Shown: piece by piece, positions 43,638 through 54,798 of the stretch
Numbering within the stretch: position 1 is the first letter of the stretch
Layout: each line of letters opens with the position of its first letter
Assembly (NCBI GenBank): GCA_001792895.1
Contig: MARA01000016.1
Span: forward strand, 682,001-746,000
Length of the DNA stretch: 64,000 nucleotides
Reading direction: 5' to 3'
DNA from: Lentinus brumalis
Taxonomy: Eukaryota; Basidiomycota; Agaricomycetes; Polyporales; Polyporaceae
Translations under genes and position numbers: made by a program
Notes under the pieces: model-generated
Seen by the model: the letters and a program-made list of their open reading frames with translations, nothing else
Databases searched by the model: none
What the model was told of the DNA's origin: nothing

Positions 43638-45104
43638 CTAGCACCCTGCGACCCTCCGAAGCCGGCAGCGGGTCCGCATAATCCTGGCTTTCGCTCCTTT
43701 AACTCTGCCAACACGAGCGTGAACACAAGCCGCCTGCTTCTCTCTGAGTGTCCGGCCACCGCGCTGCATCAGATAGTCAGCATGATAGTCACACGAACAC
43801 ATATCGTAACGTACAGCCGACGGGAATTCGGAGAGATATAGACGGTTCTCGAGCCTCTCCGAGTACCACTTGCAGTAACGCAGGAAGTCGGGACTCAGCG
43901 TCTTCGTTCGAATTCGAATGAGCTCCTCTCGCCGTCGGAAGGGGTTGGGATGGGCAATATCGATACAGATGTCTGCGCCCGCTCGTTCCGCCCAGACTTT
44001 GTATGCCGGTAGAGCGACATTGGCACACGCCTTCGGCTCGTAGCTCTCGGGCAGGTCGATCCAAGCGGGGTCGTTGTCATCTTCGAGGATGGGATCTTCT
44101 GCTAGGCCCTTCTGGCAAACATAGCGGTGGACATACCAGTGCTACGTTTCCAACCGTCGGTGGCACAAACAATGTAAGAGTCATTGCATGGCGTACCTTT
44201 TCCTGGCACGCCCGACTGCAGTAGTGCGGCTTCGTTTCTGGAGGACAGTTCCCGCTGCAGGCCCGGAAAGCATTTTTGTGCATCGCTCGGATGTCGCAGC
44301 CGTCGCAACAGTAGACATTCCGAGCCGCATGAACTTTGGAACACTCTGCGATTTGGCGTTTGATGCACCGTTCCCAGTAGGTATCCCATGCGAGCCAGAT
44401 GTGCTTCAACTCGCAGAACCTTGGTGTGGTGCGGATATCGACGCCCGGATAGCGTGTCTTCAATGTGCATAGCCAATTCGCGATCCGGATCACGATCGTC
44501 GGGAGGAAATCGCCGGAAGCAGCGAGGTTGGCGTAGCACGCAGCGGCGTACATAGGTAGGCCGTTCAAGATAGCGTAGAACGAGCCATCAAACGGACGAT
44601 CGAAATGGGAAGTGAAGTTTATCCACGCGCAGGCCGCGAGCGCGCGCTGCTGGAGGACGGGCGTGTGGTGCTTGATGCGTCGCCGCTTCCCATGAGGCCG
44701 CTTGATAAGAGATACACCATAGTCACCCGCGAGATCCTGCAGCATCTCAATAAAATCTGTCGCGCTGTAGGTTTGTTCCTCCCACGGGATCTCGCAATCA
44801 GCGAAATGCCTGCGGTGTCCCGACGTAAGCAGTGCGACGTAGCAGGAGATGAACGAAAAAACCTAAGGCAGAACTCCAGCATCTGGGGTCCGTCGTTCAG
44901 CTCTGCTCCGCGCTTCAGCCGCTCGTACGGGTAGTCATGAATCTATCGAATCGTATCCTGGTATAGGTGTGCATAATTTGGCGGTCCAGTGCGGTAGTCG
45001 TAGAACAACTCCTGTTTCAGGAAAACGAGCCTAGTAAGGTGGGTATAGACCTCGTAATGCTCTCGAGGGATGTCGAAGACCACCTCATGGATGATTTTGC
45101 CCAT
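43638..45104 (-). pseudogene. MYND zinc-finger gene, subfamily A, copy 2, with nonsense codon
   Basis: Same four-exon plan as the gene at 29361: MGKIIHEVVFDIPREHY, LVFLKQELFYDYRTGPP, then HDYPYERLKRGAE, HFADCEIPWEEQ, VLQQRALAACAW, the MYND finger (CDGCDIRAMHKNAFRAC, PHYCSRACQ, then HWYVHRYVC), RAGADICIDIAHPNPF, and a basic last exon beginning RGGRTL after a conserved intron. One TAG (plus-strand 44943-44945) replaces the Trp codon of the conserved TIRWIxDYPYERL, so the frame ends after about 54 residues. Everything else is intact, which suggests a recent loss, a sequencing error or a segregating null allele. Confidence 0.82.
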
Positions 45105-45158
45105 GGGGAGTGTTGAACGTGGAATGTTCATGAGCGTTGAGGACTCCGATGCACCCAG

Positions 45159-45205
45159 CGCCCTGCCCTCAACACGGATCTCGAATATGGCAGTCGAGAC
45201 GCCCG
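45159..45205 (-). promoter_or_regulatory. Conserved MYND upstream element, copy 2
   Basis: On the minus strand reads GGGCGTCTCGACTGCCATAT then TCGAGATCCGTGTTGAGGGC, nearly identical to 29245-29293 and about 55-100 bp before the start codon. Confidence 0.65.
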
Positions 45206-45923
45206 TGCGGCTCGCTGCAGTGACTGAAGCCCGCGAAGTCTGTCCGAAAGTTTCCTCTTCCTCCCAGTCCTCCTCCTCATTATTGTGCCACATCTCATTC
45301 AACTTCAAACAGAGCTTGCGTTTACTCCAGCTCACTCCTGGCTCCCCCTAGTTCCCGTATATCAACAAGTGCAACACATACTTACCCATGCGCAAATGGA
45401 TGCCATAATTCGTCAATAGTATCGACCACTTCTGAGAAATGCCGGTGAACTATGCTCACCTCTCGGATTTTTTGACGCACCCTCATGCTCGGAGTCAGCC
45501 CAGGTAACTTGCTTTATGCAACCATGACGCGCAGACCAGACAGTCTAGAAGCATTTGAACCCTCCAAACTACCCTGGACTCCAGTCTCCGTTCGTCCGCC
45601 AACTCTCATGTTGCACGAGTGCTCCGGAGAAAGAGCCCGGGCCGTCTGCTCGTGAGTGCGATTAACCCGCACGCGTCACGAGCCCGCCGCGCGCAAGCTT
45701 CAGGATGGTGTGTGTAAGCAGCTGCCCGCCCGCGACCGACGGGCGCGGTGCATACTTACTGCGCACGTCGGTAACTGGCAACCACCTGGCAATTGAAGCA
45801 ACCGTGCGCAGGAGACGATGGGGATAAATAGCAGCATGAAGCCATGGCGTGAAGACCACCAAACCCGTTCCCAACCCGTGCGCCTGTCGAGACACATCTA
45901 CAAACCCCACCTCCACCTCCACC
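45206..45923. other. Divergent intergenic region
   Basis: About 700 bp. A TATA-like ATAAATA at 45824-45830 precedes the monooxygenase ATG by about 95 bp. No gene seen. Confidence 0.45.
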
Positions 45924-47128
45924 ATGACCAACTCGACCACACAGCCTCGGATCGCTATCGTCGGCGGCGGGCTCGGCGGGCTTGTTCTCCTGCTCACCCT
46001 CCTGCGCCGTAACGTCCCCGCCACACTCTACGAACGAGACACCGGCTTCAACGCACGGGCGCACCTCGGCGGCATGCTCGACCTCGGCTGGGGCAGTGGC
46101 CAGCGGGCTCTCCGCGAGAACGGTCTGGAAGACATCTTCAAGGCGAACTCACGGCGCGAGGCCGAGGAGATGAAATTCTGCGGCAAAGATGGGGTGCCGT
46201 TCTACCATCGCAAAGAGGAGGACGCCCCGGACGAGAAGGACTCACGCCCCGAGATCGACAGGAGCGTCTTGCGGAAGATCATGCTCGACGCTGTGCCTTT
46301 GGAGAACATCAAGTGGGGCCATGCACTCACCTCCATTCGCGCACTCGACGGCGCCGTCGGTCAGCACGAACTCACATTCGCGAACGGCTTCGTGACCGTC
46401 GCGGACATCGTCGTGGGCGCCGACGGGGCGCACTCCCGCGTCCGTCCCTCCTCTCCCCGGCTACCCCGATCTACCATGAAGTCACCGGCGTGGAGATTTC
46501 CGTCGCTCCCGAGGTGGCTGCGTCCCCCGACATGGCGGATGTCCGTGCGGCCGTGGGTAGCGGCAGCTGCTCGTTGGGGCAGGAGAACAAGGCGCTGGTC
46601 CTGCAGCGGAACGGCGACGGGCGCATCCGCGCGTACGCCTGGCAACGCAGTCCGGACCCGTACTTCCCTGCGGACCCGGCGGAGGTGCGGAAGGCCCTCC
46701 TCGAGATGTACAGCGACTGGGCGCCGTGGGTGCGCACGTTCATCGAGCACTGCGACGATGCGGCGGTGTACCCCCGCCCGCTCTACTACCTCCCCGTCGG
46801 CCATCGGTGGGAGCACAAGCCGGGGGTGACCCTCATCGGCGACGCCGCGCACCTCATGAGTCCTGCGGCAGGCGCGGGGGCGAACCTTGCGATGCTCGAC
46901 GGTCTCGAGCTCGGCCTAGCACTGGCGGAGGCGTTGTCGAAGGGCGTGTCGGCGGAGGAGAGGGAGGCAGCGGTCGCTGCTGTCGAGGAGAGGATGTTTG
47001 CTCGGGCGGGGAAGTTAGCGGCGGTCAGCTTCAAAAATCTGAATGCCTTCGTCAACCCTGGCGCTCCCGCCACTGCTCGCGAGACGATCAGGGCGTCCAT
47101 GGAGGCAGAAGTCAGGCGCGAGGCTTAG
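45924..47128 (+). pseudogene. FAD-dependent class A monooxygenase (TetX/salicylate hydroxylase type), one frameshift
   Basis: Class A flavin monooxygenases hydroxylate aromatic or polyketide-like compounds with NAD(P)H and O2. Starts MTNSTTQPRIAIVGGGLGGL, the GxGxxG FAD-binding motif, followed by TLYERDTGF, RRNVPATL and VVGADGAHSRVR (the conserved DG motif). Near 46444-46453 the frame changes: one C appears to be missing from a CCC run, since the second frame continues LLSPATPIYHEVTGVEISVA, then YLPVGHRWE, and GVTLIGDAAHLMSPAAGAGA (the GD motif). The remainder is complete to TAG at 47126. Single exon. Full-length apart from one base in a homopolymer, so a sequencing error is a real alternative to a null allele. 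Confidence 0.83.
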
Positions 47129-47321
47129 AGTCTGTTGTGTATGAGGCTGGAACTTGAATGTGACGGCCATCGTGAGTGTACTCTACTTACCTGCGCATGT
47201 TCTGATACTGTTTGAGCGTCGACTCCGATCATTCATGCTAAATGAATACGACAACGTGTATTGACTTCAAGATAACTTCGTAACAAGTCCAGTCGTCTCT
47301 TGTCGAATTCGAACTTCAGGA

Positions 47322-48496
47322 TTAGTCGGAGTCGTTCAATATAATGGGGCAGTATCCAGTACGCGTGTTGAATGTGATCAAGGCAATATCTGCGCCAAGA
47401 GACTTCCTGGAACAGAGGTCTCGGATCTCCTCTGAGTCGTCTCTGCGATCAGGAGTCTCCCCATGGCAACATACGGCCTTGTGTCGGGGCCAATCCTGTT
47501 CAGACACCAGTCAGTGCTGTCGTATTCCCAATACAGGCTCGAGCACCTACCCGCTCCTGGCAAGCCCTGCTACAGTAACCAGGCTTGAACTCCAGTGCAC
47601 ATGCCCCTCCGCATCGCCGTAGGTCCCTGCCTCTCAGCCTGATCACCGAGCACCCCGGCGCGGCACACTCGTACCTCTGCGGCGCCAGCTTCACCTTCTT
47701 TAGCGTACCCATGAAGTCCGCGTACGCGCTCCAAAGGGCCTTGTACTTTCCGAAGCGACGGTCGGTCTTCGGGTTCGACTTGACGTCGTCGCCCATGGCG
47801 ATGATGATAAGGTGTCGTGCAACCTCGAGAGTCGCCTCGCTGACGAGCCCCAAGGCGACGGCAGCGTCCGCATCTCTCGCGGCGAGTACGAGATCCGAAT
47901 CGCGGAAGTAGCCTAGGGCAGTTGCGCGTACCTCTGGGGGCTTGAGGTGATGCTTGTCCATGTGCGCCTGGGAGAGCATGGAGAGCGCGCGACGGCGGAT
48001 GTCGACCGTGACGTTGTACGCGGACTTGCTGGCCCGACGGCCCAGGATGGTCTCCAAGAGATCGACGCATCTGAGCGCGTCTCCTGTGATCCCACAGCTA
48101 GTCGCTATTCTAGTTTAGAAGGTCTCAGTAATTCGCATGTTTCAAGTCGATGATAGGACATGGGACGTACCTCAGCGCGAGCTCCAACATGCTCTCCGCG
48201 TCGCCCTGCTCAGCCTCAAATTCGAGCTGTTCGATGGGGCGGCGTGTAATACACCACGCAGATTCGATGTGGAAGGTACGATGGTTGATGCGGCGCGTGT
48301 AGGGGAAGAACGCAACCTGCTTGAAGGACATGTACCGCAAGAGCTTGTGATATCTAGGCGTGTCTTCCGGCACCCGGTAGGTGAGGTGGTCCGTGTCGCC
48401 CTTGCCCCAGCACCAGCATCCCGCCCAGCGTGGGTCGTGCTTGAGGACGGGCTCTATGAACAGAGCGTTCTCTCCAATCTCTCGCGCATTGGACAT
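47322..48496 (-). CDS. MYND zinc-finger protein, subfamily B, copy 1
   Basis: Three exons. Exon 1: MSNAREIGENALFIEP, YRVPEDTPRYHKLLRYM and EQGDAESMLELALR. Exon 2: SAYNVTVDIRRRALSMLSQA, ADAAVALGLVSEATLEVARH and the MYND finger CAAPGCSVIRLRGRDLRRC, CALEFKPGYCSRAC. Exon 3, after an intron (GTAGGT...AACAG), supplies the last ligands in DWPRHKAVC. The order, with an N-terminal DxEA(I/M)xELAxR segment before the first intron, is shared with the genes at 60616 and 62564 and differs from subfamily A, although the fingers are alike. All Cys and His ligands are present. Partner unknown. Confidence 0.8.
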
Positions 48497-48809
48497 TCCG
48501 GCTCCGTAGGCAGGCCTGAGGTCCTGTATTCACGAGACCGTCGAGGAAGTCTTCGACGTGGCGGAGTTCGAAGTGGAAGCACGACTAGCAGCGAGGGGAG
48601 GTCTACGGCGGGGTGGTCGTGCAGTGACACGGCGCGACGCGACGCGTCCATGTAAGTATAAGTAAGTACCCCCACTTACGTTATTCGCCAATCGTGATTT
48701 CGGCTATACTAGTAGCTGATGACAGATGCATCATTGCATGGTGAAACCCAAACGGGTCCTCGACACTGTCAGGGCTTGATCCACGGATCCAGCAGCGAAA
48801 ACAGCTGCA
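48497..48809. other. Intergenic region
   Basis: About 310 bp between two minus-strand MYND genes; nothing recognised. Confidence 0.45.
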
Positions 48810-50293
48810 TCAGTACATGCTCATCCGGTCTACCCGTGCCTTCGTCTTCCCAACTCGAACAGCTCGAGGCTTGAGACTAGGAGCCCGCTTCGTCCACACT
48901 CCTCTCTCGCTGCCACCCTGCAAACGTGATAGCGTCAGTCCTGCATGCACGGGGCCGAGGAGAATACACTCACAAGCTCAGAGGAGAGCTCCTCGGGGTA
49001 CAGATGGTTCTCCTGCAGCTGCCAGTACCAACGGAAGTAGCGCAGAAACGCCGGGCTCAGAGTTGTTGTGCGGATGCGAATGATGTCCATTGGCCGGTAC
49101 GGACTGTGATGCGGAACGTCGATGCAGATGTCTGCGCCAGGCCGTGATGACCAGACCTGCGCTGTAGCGAGTATCACGTCTTCGGGGTATGAGGTGTCGT
49201 AGCGCTCTCCAATGTCCACCCAGTCCGGGTCGCCGTCGTCCACCCCAACGGGGTCCGCGGGGATCCCCTTCCTGCAGACGTAGCGATGGACAAACCAGTG
49301 CTGAAGGTCGGTGAGCATGTGGCAGCCGAACGAAATGCCGGAAGGGCTCACCTTCTGTTGACAAAGCTTGCTGCAGTAGTGCGGCTTCGTCTCGGGCGGG
49401 CAGTTCCCGGTACAGGCGCGGAACGCGTTCTTGTGCATCGCCTGGACATCACAGTCGTGCGCGGCGCAGTTATACACGTTCTCCGCCGCCTGAACTTTGA
49501 GGAGCTCCTTCACCTGCGCTGCGATTCGCCTCTTGCTGTAGGCGTCATACGCGCTCCAGAGGTATTTCATCGCGGAGATGGCCTGCGTCGCCTCGTTGCG
49601 CAGGCCTGGGTACCGATAATCGAGGGATCTGAGCCAGTTCGCGATGCGGATGACGATCCGAGGCTGCCAGTCGTCGCGTGCGCAGATGTTCGCCAGAAAC
49701 GCGGAGTTTTGCATGAAGGAGTTCGTCACGATGCCGTACATCGAGCCTGCGTCGGGCAGTTTGAAGTGCGTGTCAAAGTACGCCCATGCGCACGCGGCGA
49801 GAGCGCGGAGACGGAGCAGCGGGGTGCTCTTGTTGATGTGTGGCACCTGGCCACCCTCCCTGACGATTGACGGCATATCCTTTACGCCGGTGAGGGTTTC
49901 CAACATATCAAGGAACTCTTTATGGACGAGACCTTTGTCGAAGACTCCTCGGATGGTACTCCCGGACGACGATCCGACCTCGCATTGAGCCAATCCCCTA
50001 TGGCGGCGGTCAGTGGCATGCGTGCTCCAATCAAACACACGTTACCTCAGGCAGTACTCGAGCATCAGTGGGCCGTCCTTTAGTTCCACCCCTCGCTTCA
50101 ACCGCTCGTACGGGTAGTCTTCAATCCATCGTATCGTCTCCTGGTAGACTCGGCGTCTACCGCTCAGGTGCGATCTGCTGCGATGATCATAGAACACTTC
50201 TTCCTTGAGGATGACGAGCCTCTCAAGGTTTGGGTAGGCTCGATAGTATTCTGGAGGGATGTCGACGACAACTTCGTGGATGATCTTCGCCAT
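48810..50293 (-). CDS. MYND zinc-finger protein, subfamily A, copy 3
   Basis: Four exons. MAKIIHEVVVDIPPEYY, LVILKEEVFYDHRS, RWIEDYPYERLKRGVELKDG; exon 2 LAQCEVGSSSG, FLDMLETLTGVKDMPS, LRLRALAACAWAYF, RIANWLRSLDYRYPG and the finger CAAHDCDVQAMHKNAFRAC, TGNC, PHYCSKLCQQK; then HWFVHRYVC; RPGADICIDVPHHSPYRPMD and LRYFRWYWQL; last exon GGSERGVWTKRA with VRVGKTKARVDR. A small insert (RSHLSGRRR) follows DHRS. Intact: the Trp that is a stop in copy 2 is present here. The shared 5' element of copies 1 and 2 was not found upstream. The relic at the right window end is closest to this gene. Confidence 0.83.
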
Positions 50294-51061
50294 TGAGGGA
50301 GGAATAGGACAGCCAGCGGCTGCCAGCCGTGCCACGTAGCAGCCTATTGACGGTTCCCCGGGTAAGCAGAGTAAACTTAAATGTTCGTTCACAAAGCCTA
50401 CCTAAGTCCTCAAGAACAGAATCAAAAGCAGCAGGTATGCCGCTAATGATGGTTTGAAATGCGAGAATACTCTCGACTCTACAGATTCAAGCTGATTCAA
50501 GACAAAGAAAGGCGTCTAGACTACCATATTCGGCCGTAGTCCAATCCGGGTCGATTCGTTCTCACGAAGGTTCCACTTCCCCAAGTTGTCTGTGCGGCAA
50601 CTCTGCAGCACTACTGCATAGCAGCTGTATCTACTTCCCCAGGCGAACTTGGAAGGTTGACGTGAGGAATAACAAAAGCGCTGGGCATTTGACCACATCT
50701 TCGGTTCCTGGAACCTATTAAGTAACAGTCGATAACTCTGTCGCCTCTCATAGGCTGCGCGATATTTTCGCCCTGTTGGCACAATGGCTTGTATAGCGTT
50801 TAATGCTAAGATACTAGTCACCATATCGTGCCCGAATGGTTGAAGCGGCTTTTGTGTCCAGAGCTCACCCCCCGCTGGCAGGCCGTGCTAGAATACCACT
50901 AACAACAGCTGGGCCCCGCGATTGGCATATCCTCTGCATCTTCTTGCGCGGCCCCAATCAAATCGGAGTCAGGGTTGCGAGCGAGGAACTCAGCGCATTC
51001 GACATGGAGCCCGGGAGGTCGACGGGGTCCCTAAGACCAGAGCGGCACTAGGCCCTCCGAG
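50294..51061. other. Intergenic, no gene seen
   Basis: About 770 bp upstream of MYND copy 3 and downstream of the next minus-strand gene. Open frames have no supportable motif. Confidence 0.45.
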
Positions 51062-52714
51062 TCAGAGCGAGTCCGAGTCGCCGGCGATCACCTCGCGGAC
51101 GAGGGCCTGAAGTCTGCGTATCCGGTGCACAGACAGCGGTTTCGTGCGGTCGCCGGAGAACGCCAGGAACTTCAAGCGCGACCCTTCACGTGCCCGGTTC
51201 TCAACGACAGAGAGCAGACACTCGTGCACACCTGAACCATTCCGGCACGAAATCGATAACCTCCGAAGCGCGGGCCACTGCGCAGGGTTTTTCCGCAGGA
51301 CCGCGAGGAGGTTCCGGCACGAGTCGATGCGTACGGTGAGGGACGAGAGGGCTGGGAAGGTGTTCAGGAGGGCGTGCCAGTCGTCTCGCTCCACGGAGAG
51401 GCCCGCTGACTTGGACTCGAGCGAGATCCGGACGGAACGGATGGTGCGGCGCGCGTCGTAGAACAGGGTCGCAAAGTCCACGAGCGCGAGCGAAGGCGTA
51501 AGTTCATCGTTCGCGGACCAACACGGGAAGTGGGTAGTAATCCTGAGACGAGGCTTGGGGCTGCGGTGATCGTAACCGCACGCTCGGAGCACCCACGGGT
51601 CTGCATCATCGTCGTCCAGGGCGAAGTAGCGGATTGTGAGGGCACGGAGGGCGTGAAACGTCTCCGGGTACCCAGGGATCAGCGCGCTGAGCGAATGATC
51701 GTACCCATCGAGCCATGTACCCTTAAGCTGGGCCGTGGCCGGGAGTCTGACATGCTGCAGGAAATGATATGCACCCGGCTCCTCGGAGGTATGGAGGGAG
51801 ATGGAGCACACCGTCAAGTGCGGGAGAGACACCATGGCGTCGCGCGACAGAGGCGGTCCATCATCTAGAAAAGGTGTTCGCAGGATTACTTCGAGCGTTT
51901 GGAGCTGCGGAGAGCTCCTGAGGAGCTCTACCAGGAGGTGGAAGGACTGGGGGTTCTCTCCATCTTCGACCTTGAGCTCCTTGAGAGATGGAAAGGCGAA
52001 CCCCGGACAGGCCAAGCCGCCGATCAGGGTGAGCCTGCGGAGACGGGGAAACTCCCCCTTTCCCCGAGAGAGTTGCCTTACGGCAACACTGACAAGCGTG
52101 CCGGGGCCCATATAATATGTGCATCGCAAGACTTCTAGATGGGGCATGTCTAGATCAAGGAGTGTCGGCAACTGAGCTAATGAGTCGAATCCCAGTAATT
52201 CCCATGACAATGCGCAGATACGTGACATGTGAGGGATGGCTAGGTCGGCAATGGCGAGATCTCCCTTGAGGACCAGTTTGTAGGGTGCTGGTGAGGAGCG
52301 TTCGATGATTGGTATCAATGACAGATCATCGCGGTAGGGGTGGTCCGAGTCGTGGTCGAGACGGACTGCTTTGGCACCAAGCATGTCCGCCCAGAATTCG
52401 GGTGTCCGGCGTATGAGGTCGCGCCATAGCTTGCAGACGTGAGTCAGTCGGATATGGGAGCGACGAGTGGGAAAGACATGACGGAAGACGTTCATGAGGA
52501 CTTCGGGCGGGAGTGTGACGTGGAGCGGAACCGTCGTATTCTGGATGGTGAACAGCTCGATGATGTATCGGTTCATGTCTTCGATCTTCGCGCGGTAAGC
52601 CTGTATCCTCGACTCCGCTACGGCACGAACTTCGTGAGGCTGTAGGCCCGAGAAGAGCGCGAGATCGTCTGGTGGTAGTTGCGGCCGGCCGCCGTGGCCA
52701 CTGCAGTTCGCCAT
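51062..52714 (-). CDS. F-box-like protein 3
   Basis: A single-exon gene of 550 residues. A short coiled-coil-like segment (AVAESRIQAYRAKIEDMN) precedes a typical agaricomycete F-box: LPPEVLMNVFRHVFPTR and LTHVCKLWRDLIRRTPEFW. The C-terminal 400 residues are leucine-rich-repeat-like (FPRLRRLTLIGGL, FPSLKELKVEDG, LPHLTVCSISLH, FPALSSLTVRIDS). Expected role: Skp1 binding and substrate selection in an SCF ligase. The ATG gives MANCSGHGG. No lesion seen. Confidence 0.85.
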   Translation of the reverse strand: MANCSGHGGRPQLPPDDLALFSGLQPHEVRAVAESRIQAYRAKIEDMNRYIIELFTIQNTTVPLHVTLPPEVLMNVFRHVFPTRRSHIRLTHVCKLWRDLIRRTPEFWADMLGAKAVRLDHDSDHPYRDDLSLIPIIERSSPAPYKLVLKGDLAIADLAIPHMSRICALSWELLGFDSLAQLPTLLDLDMPHLEVLRCTYYMGPGTLVSVAVRQLSRGKGEFPRLRRLTLIGGLACPGFAFPSLKELKVEDGENPQSFHLLVELLRSSPQLQTLEVILRTPFLDDGPPLSRDAMVSLPHLTVCSISLHTSEEPGAYHFLQHVRLPATAQLKGTWLDGYDHSLSALIPGYPETFHALRALTIRYFALDDDDADPWVLRACGYDHRSPKPRLRITTHFPCWSANDELTPSLALVDFATLFYDARRTIRSVRISLESKSAGLSVERDDWHALLNTFPALSSLTVRIDSCRNLLAVLRKNPAQWPALRRLSISCRNGSGVHECLLSVVENRAREGSRLKFLAFSGDRTKPLSVHRIRRLQALVREVIAGDSDSL

Positions 52715-53180
52715 GTTCCAGTCGACTGTCGTCCGGTATTATTGCCTACGAACAAACTCAGATGATCCAATACTCACCCGACAATTCGACGCCGTACTTT
52801 CCCTGCGGTAGCTTAAGTTGGATCTGTGGTTGAAATCCAAGTTGGCGAGGTGAGATGACTGAGATCCTTGCCCGATGCACCCGTGACCCAATCGAGATAG
52901 CATGCTGCGATACCCGCGGCTCCGCAGACGCCTCACCTTATCCTCTACAATGTATACTTACTCTCCTCTTCTACGGCGAATCTATACGCAGCTCGACTCA
53001 TATGATGCTTCAGACAAGCTTCGCATAACCAAGTCTTCCCCTTTGTCTGTGCGATCTGCCAACGATGTTGTATCGCAAAATCCCCACCGCTCCGTTGCCC
53101 TCAGACGATTTCTGCTCTGTCTACCTCGAGTTCTCTGGCTACTGCTTGTCACCTTGTTTAAGACTCCCTACGCAATCGCC
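52715..53180. other. Intergenic region
   Basis: About 465 bp between F-box 3 and the orphan relic. A frame of about 110 codons crosses it but overlaps the relic and has no motif. Confidence 0.4.
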
Positions 53181-53593
53181 ATGCCTCGGACCCAGAGCCC
53201 AAGCCACTTCCTCAAGCAGAGCCGTGGCCAGTAGTAAAGCGCGTTTTGGCCATTGAGCTCGACGAGAATTGCGTTATGCAAGGGCAGAGGTCCTGTACGG
53301 ACTAGTCAACCCGGGTGAGCATTTGCAAAATTTTCCAATGGAACTACGCAAGTTGAAGCCGTCACAGTTCACTGTCGACCACATGGCTTGAAACCCCAAC
53401 CTTCCTCACCTCGACCGCTGTATCCTGCTGGTTTCGCAACCCCGGGCCAGGTTCTGTTTGTCTTCAAGTACCAGTGCCACAGCTCGCATGAGAGGCTTTT
53501 TACGCGCCACTTGACCCGGAGGGCGTGAAGGGCGATGGATCTTGGCTGTGAAGGAGCAGGTACGACGCAATGGCCCATCACATCATGTTCTAG
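53181..53593 (+). pseudogene. Full-length decayed tandem copy of the orphan gene at 53756
   Basis: Colinear similarity to 53756-54247: an ATG at 53181 opposite the true start, LAIELDENC (versus LAVKLDDDC), TVDHMA then TGA (versus TVDYMACQVY), CCCCAACCTTCCTCACCTCG (versus CCCCAACATTCCTCGGCTCG), TGTCTTCAAG, CGCCACTTGACCC..GAGG, and a final CATCATGT-CTAG. It holds several frame changes and stops, including TGA right after HMA. It arose by local duplication and then decayed. Confidence 0.8.
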
Positions 53594-53755
53594 CGGTGCG
53601 TGCATAGATTTCTCCCTGATACTCCGTAACGTGAGCTTCACCTCTACCAGTGAATTGCGGACGCCTTTGTTTCTTCTCGTTCCGACTCTCGGATACCCAT
53701 CAACGCACATTCGTGCGATGAGCGTCTATGCATGCTGTCTCTGCCCACCGTGACG

Positions 53756-54247
53756 ATGTGTATGTCCATGCCATCCACACCTCAAGGCAACGCCGATACA
53801 TCCTCAACCGTTTTACCACCTCTTCGCCGTGCTGTGTATCCCATGGATGTCCCCCAGGGAGACAGAGTGACTCGCGCTTTAGCGGTCAAGCTCGACGACG
53901 ATTGCATTCATCGGTGGGGAGAGCTCCGATACGACCACTTTCTCCCGGGAAAGCGTTCGCGTATGTCACCGGAGGAACTTCGCCAGGCACTCTCTCATAG
54001 CGCAGCCTTGACGGTGGACTACATGGCTTGCCAGGTGTACTCCAGATTCCCCAACATTCCTCGGCTCGCGCGCGCTGGCCTTCTGGCTGCTTGTCCCAAG
54101 TGGACGTGGCTGTATGTCTTCAAGGACAACAGCTCGCTGAAAGCCTTGCACGCGTCGCTTGACCCTGAGGACGTGCGAGCCGTGAAGGAGTTCTTGGGCG
54201 TGAAGAAGCAGGGAGCGAGGTGGTATGAGGTGATTCATCATGTCTAG
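53756..54247 (+). CDS. Small orphan protein
   Basis: Single exon of 163 residues beginning MCMSMPSTPQGN, with a Met at the third codon as an alternative start. Conserved-looking parts by comparison with the adjacent relic: RALAVKLDDDCIHRWGEL, ALTVDYMACQVYSRFPNIP and LDPEDVRAVKEFLGVKKQG, ending WYEVIHHV. I do not recognise the family. No signal peptide or membrane span; mixed alpha/beta composition. The existence of a decayed tandem copy supports that it is a true gene. Confidence 0.65.
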   Translation: MCMSMPSTPQGNADTSSTVLPPLRRAVYPMDVPQGDRVTRALAVKLDDDCIHRWGELRYDHFLPGKRSRMSPEELRQALSHSAALTVDYMACQVYSRFPNIPRLARAGLLAACPKWTWLYVFKDNSSLKALHASLDPEDVRAVKEFLGVKKQGARWYEVIHHV

Positions 54248-54798
54248 CGGTACGTACTCTTTCGCAATTGCTGGCAAGACCCAGGACTGATCCAGTATGT
54301 AGGTCGCGCGCGCATAGTACCTCCCTGGACGCACGCGGAGACTTCGCGCGTGCGTACCTCTCCTTGTTTCCATTGCCTGCGCTCGCTGACCTGTATACAC
54401 ACTTATGCACAGTGCTCTGTTCTCTGGTCTTCCGAGAACAACGATATCCTCTTCTCATTGACTGCATTCCATCCCGTATACTATTACAGTGTCCACGAGT
54501 TTCCTGTTTCTGTTGTGATGTCCTGTCAGTGCAATATACCTGTATCAGTAGTGTAACATCAACTATGAAGTCCTCGTCTGCGATGAGTTCGACTCGCGAT
54601 ACCTCAATCAAGGATATATAATGCTAAACTTGACCGGACTCAGACAGACTCAGACGTTGCTCAGACGCGACGTGCGACCAGCGTCTGTTTCCCACACACC
54701 TTGTCCCCGAACCACGCAGTACCCGCGCACTCTCTCACCTCCAGCCCTCGTCAGAGTCGTCTACGGCGTCGAGTGGACGCGCGACGCCGAGCGCAGAA
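54248..54798. other. Intergenic, promoter region of dipeptidyl aminopeptidase
   Basis: About 550 bp. A GATATATAATG near 54612 is a weak TATA candidate 180 bp before the ATG. No gene seen. Confidence 0.45.
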
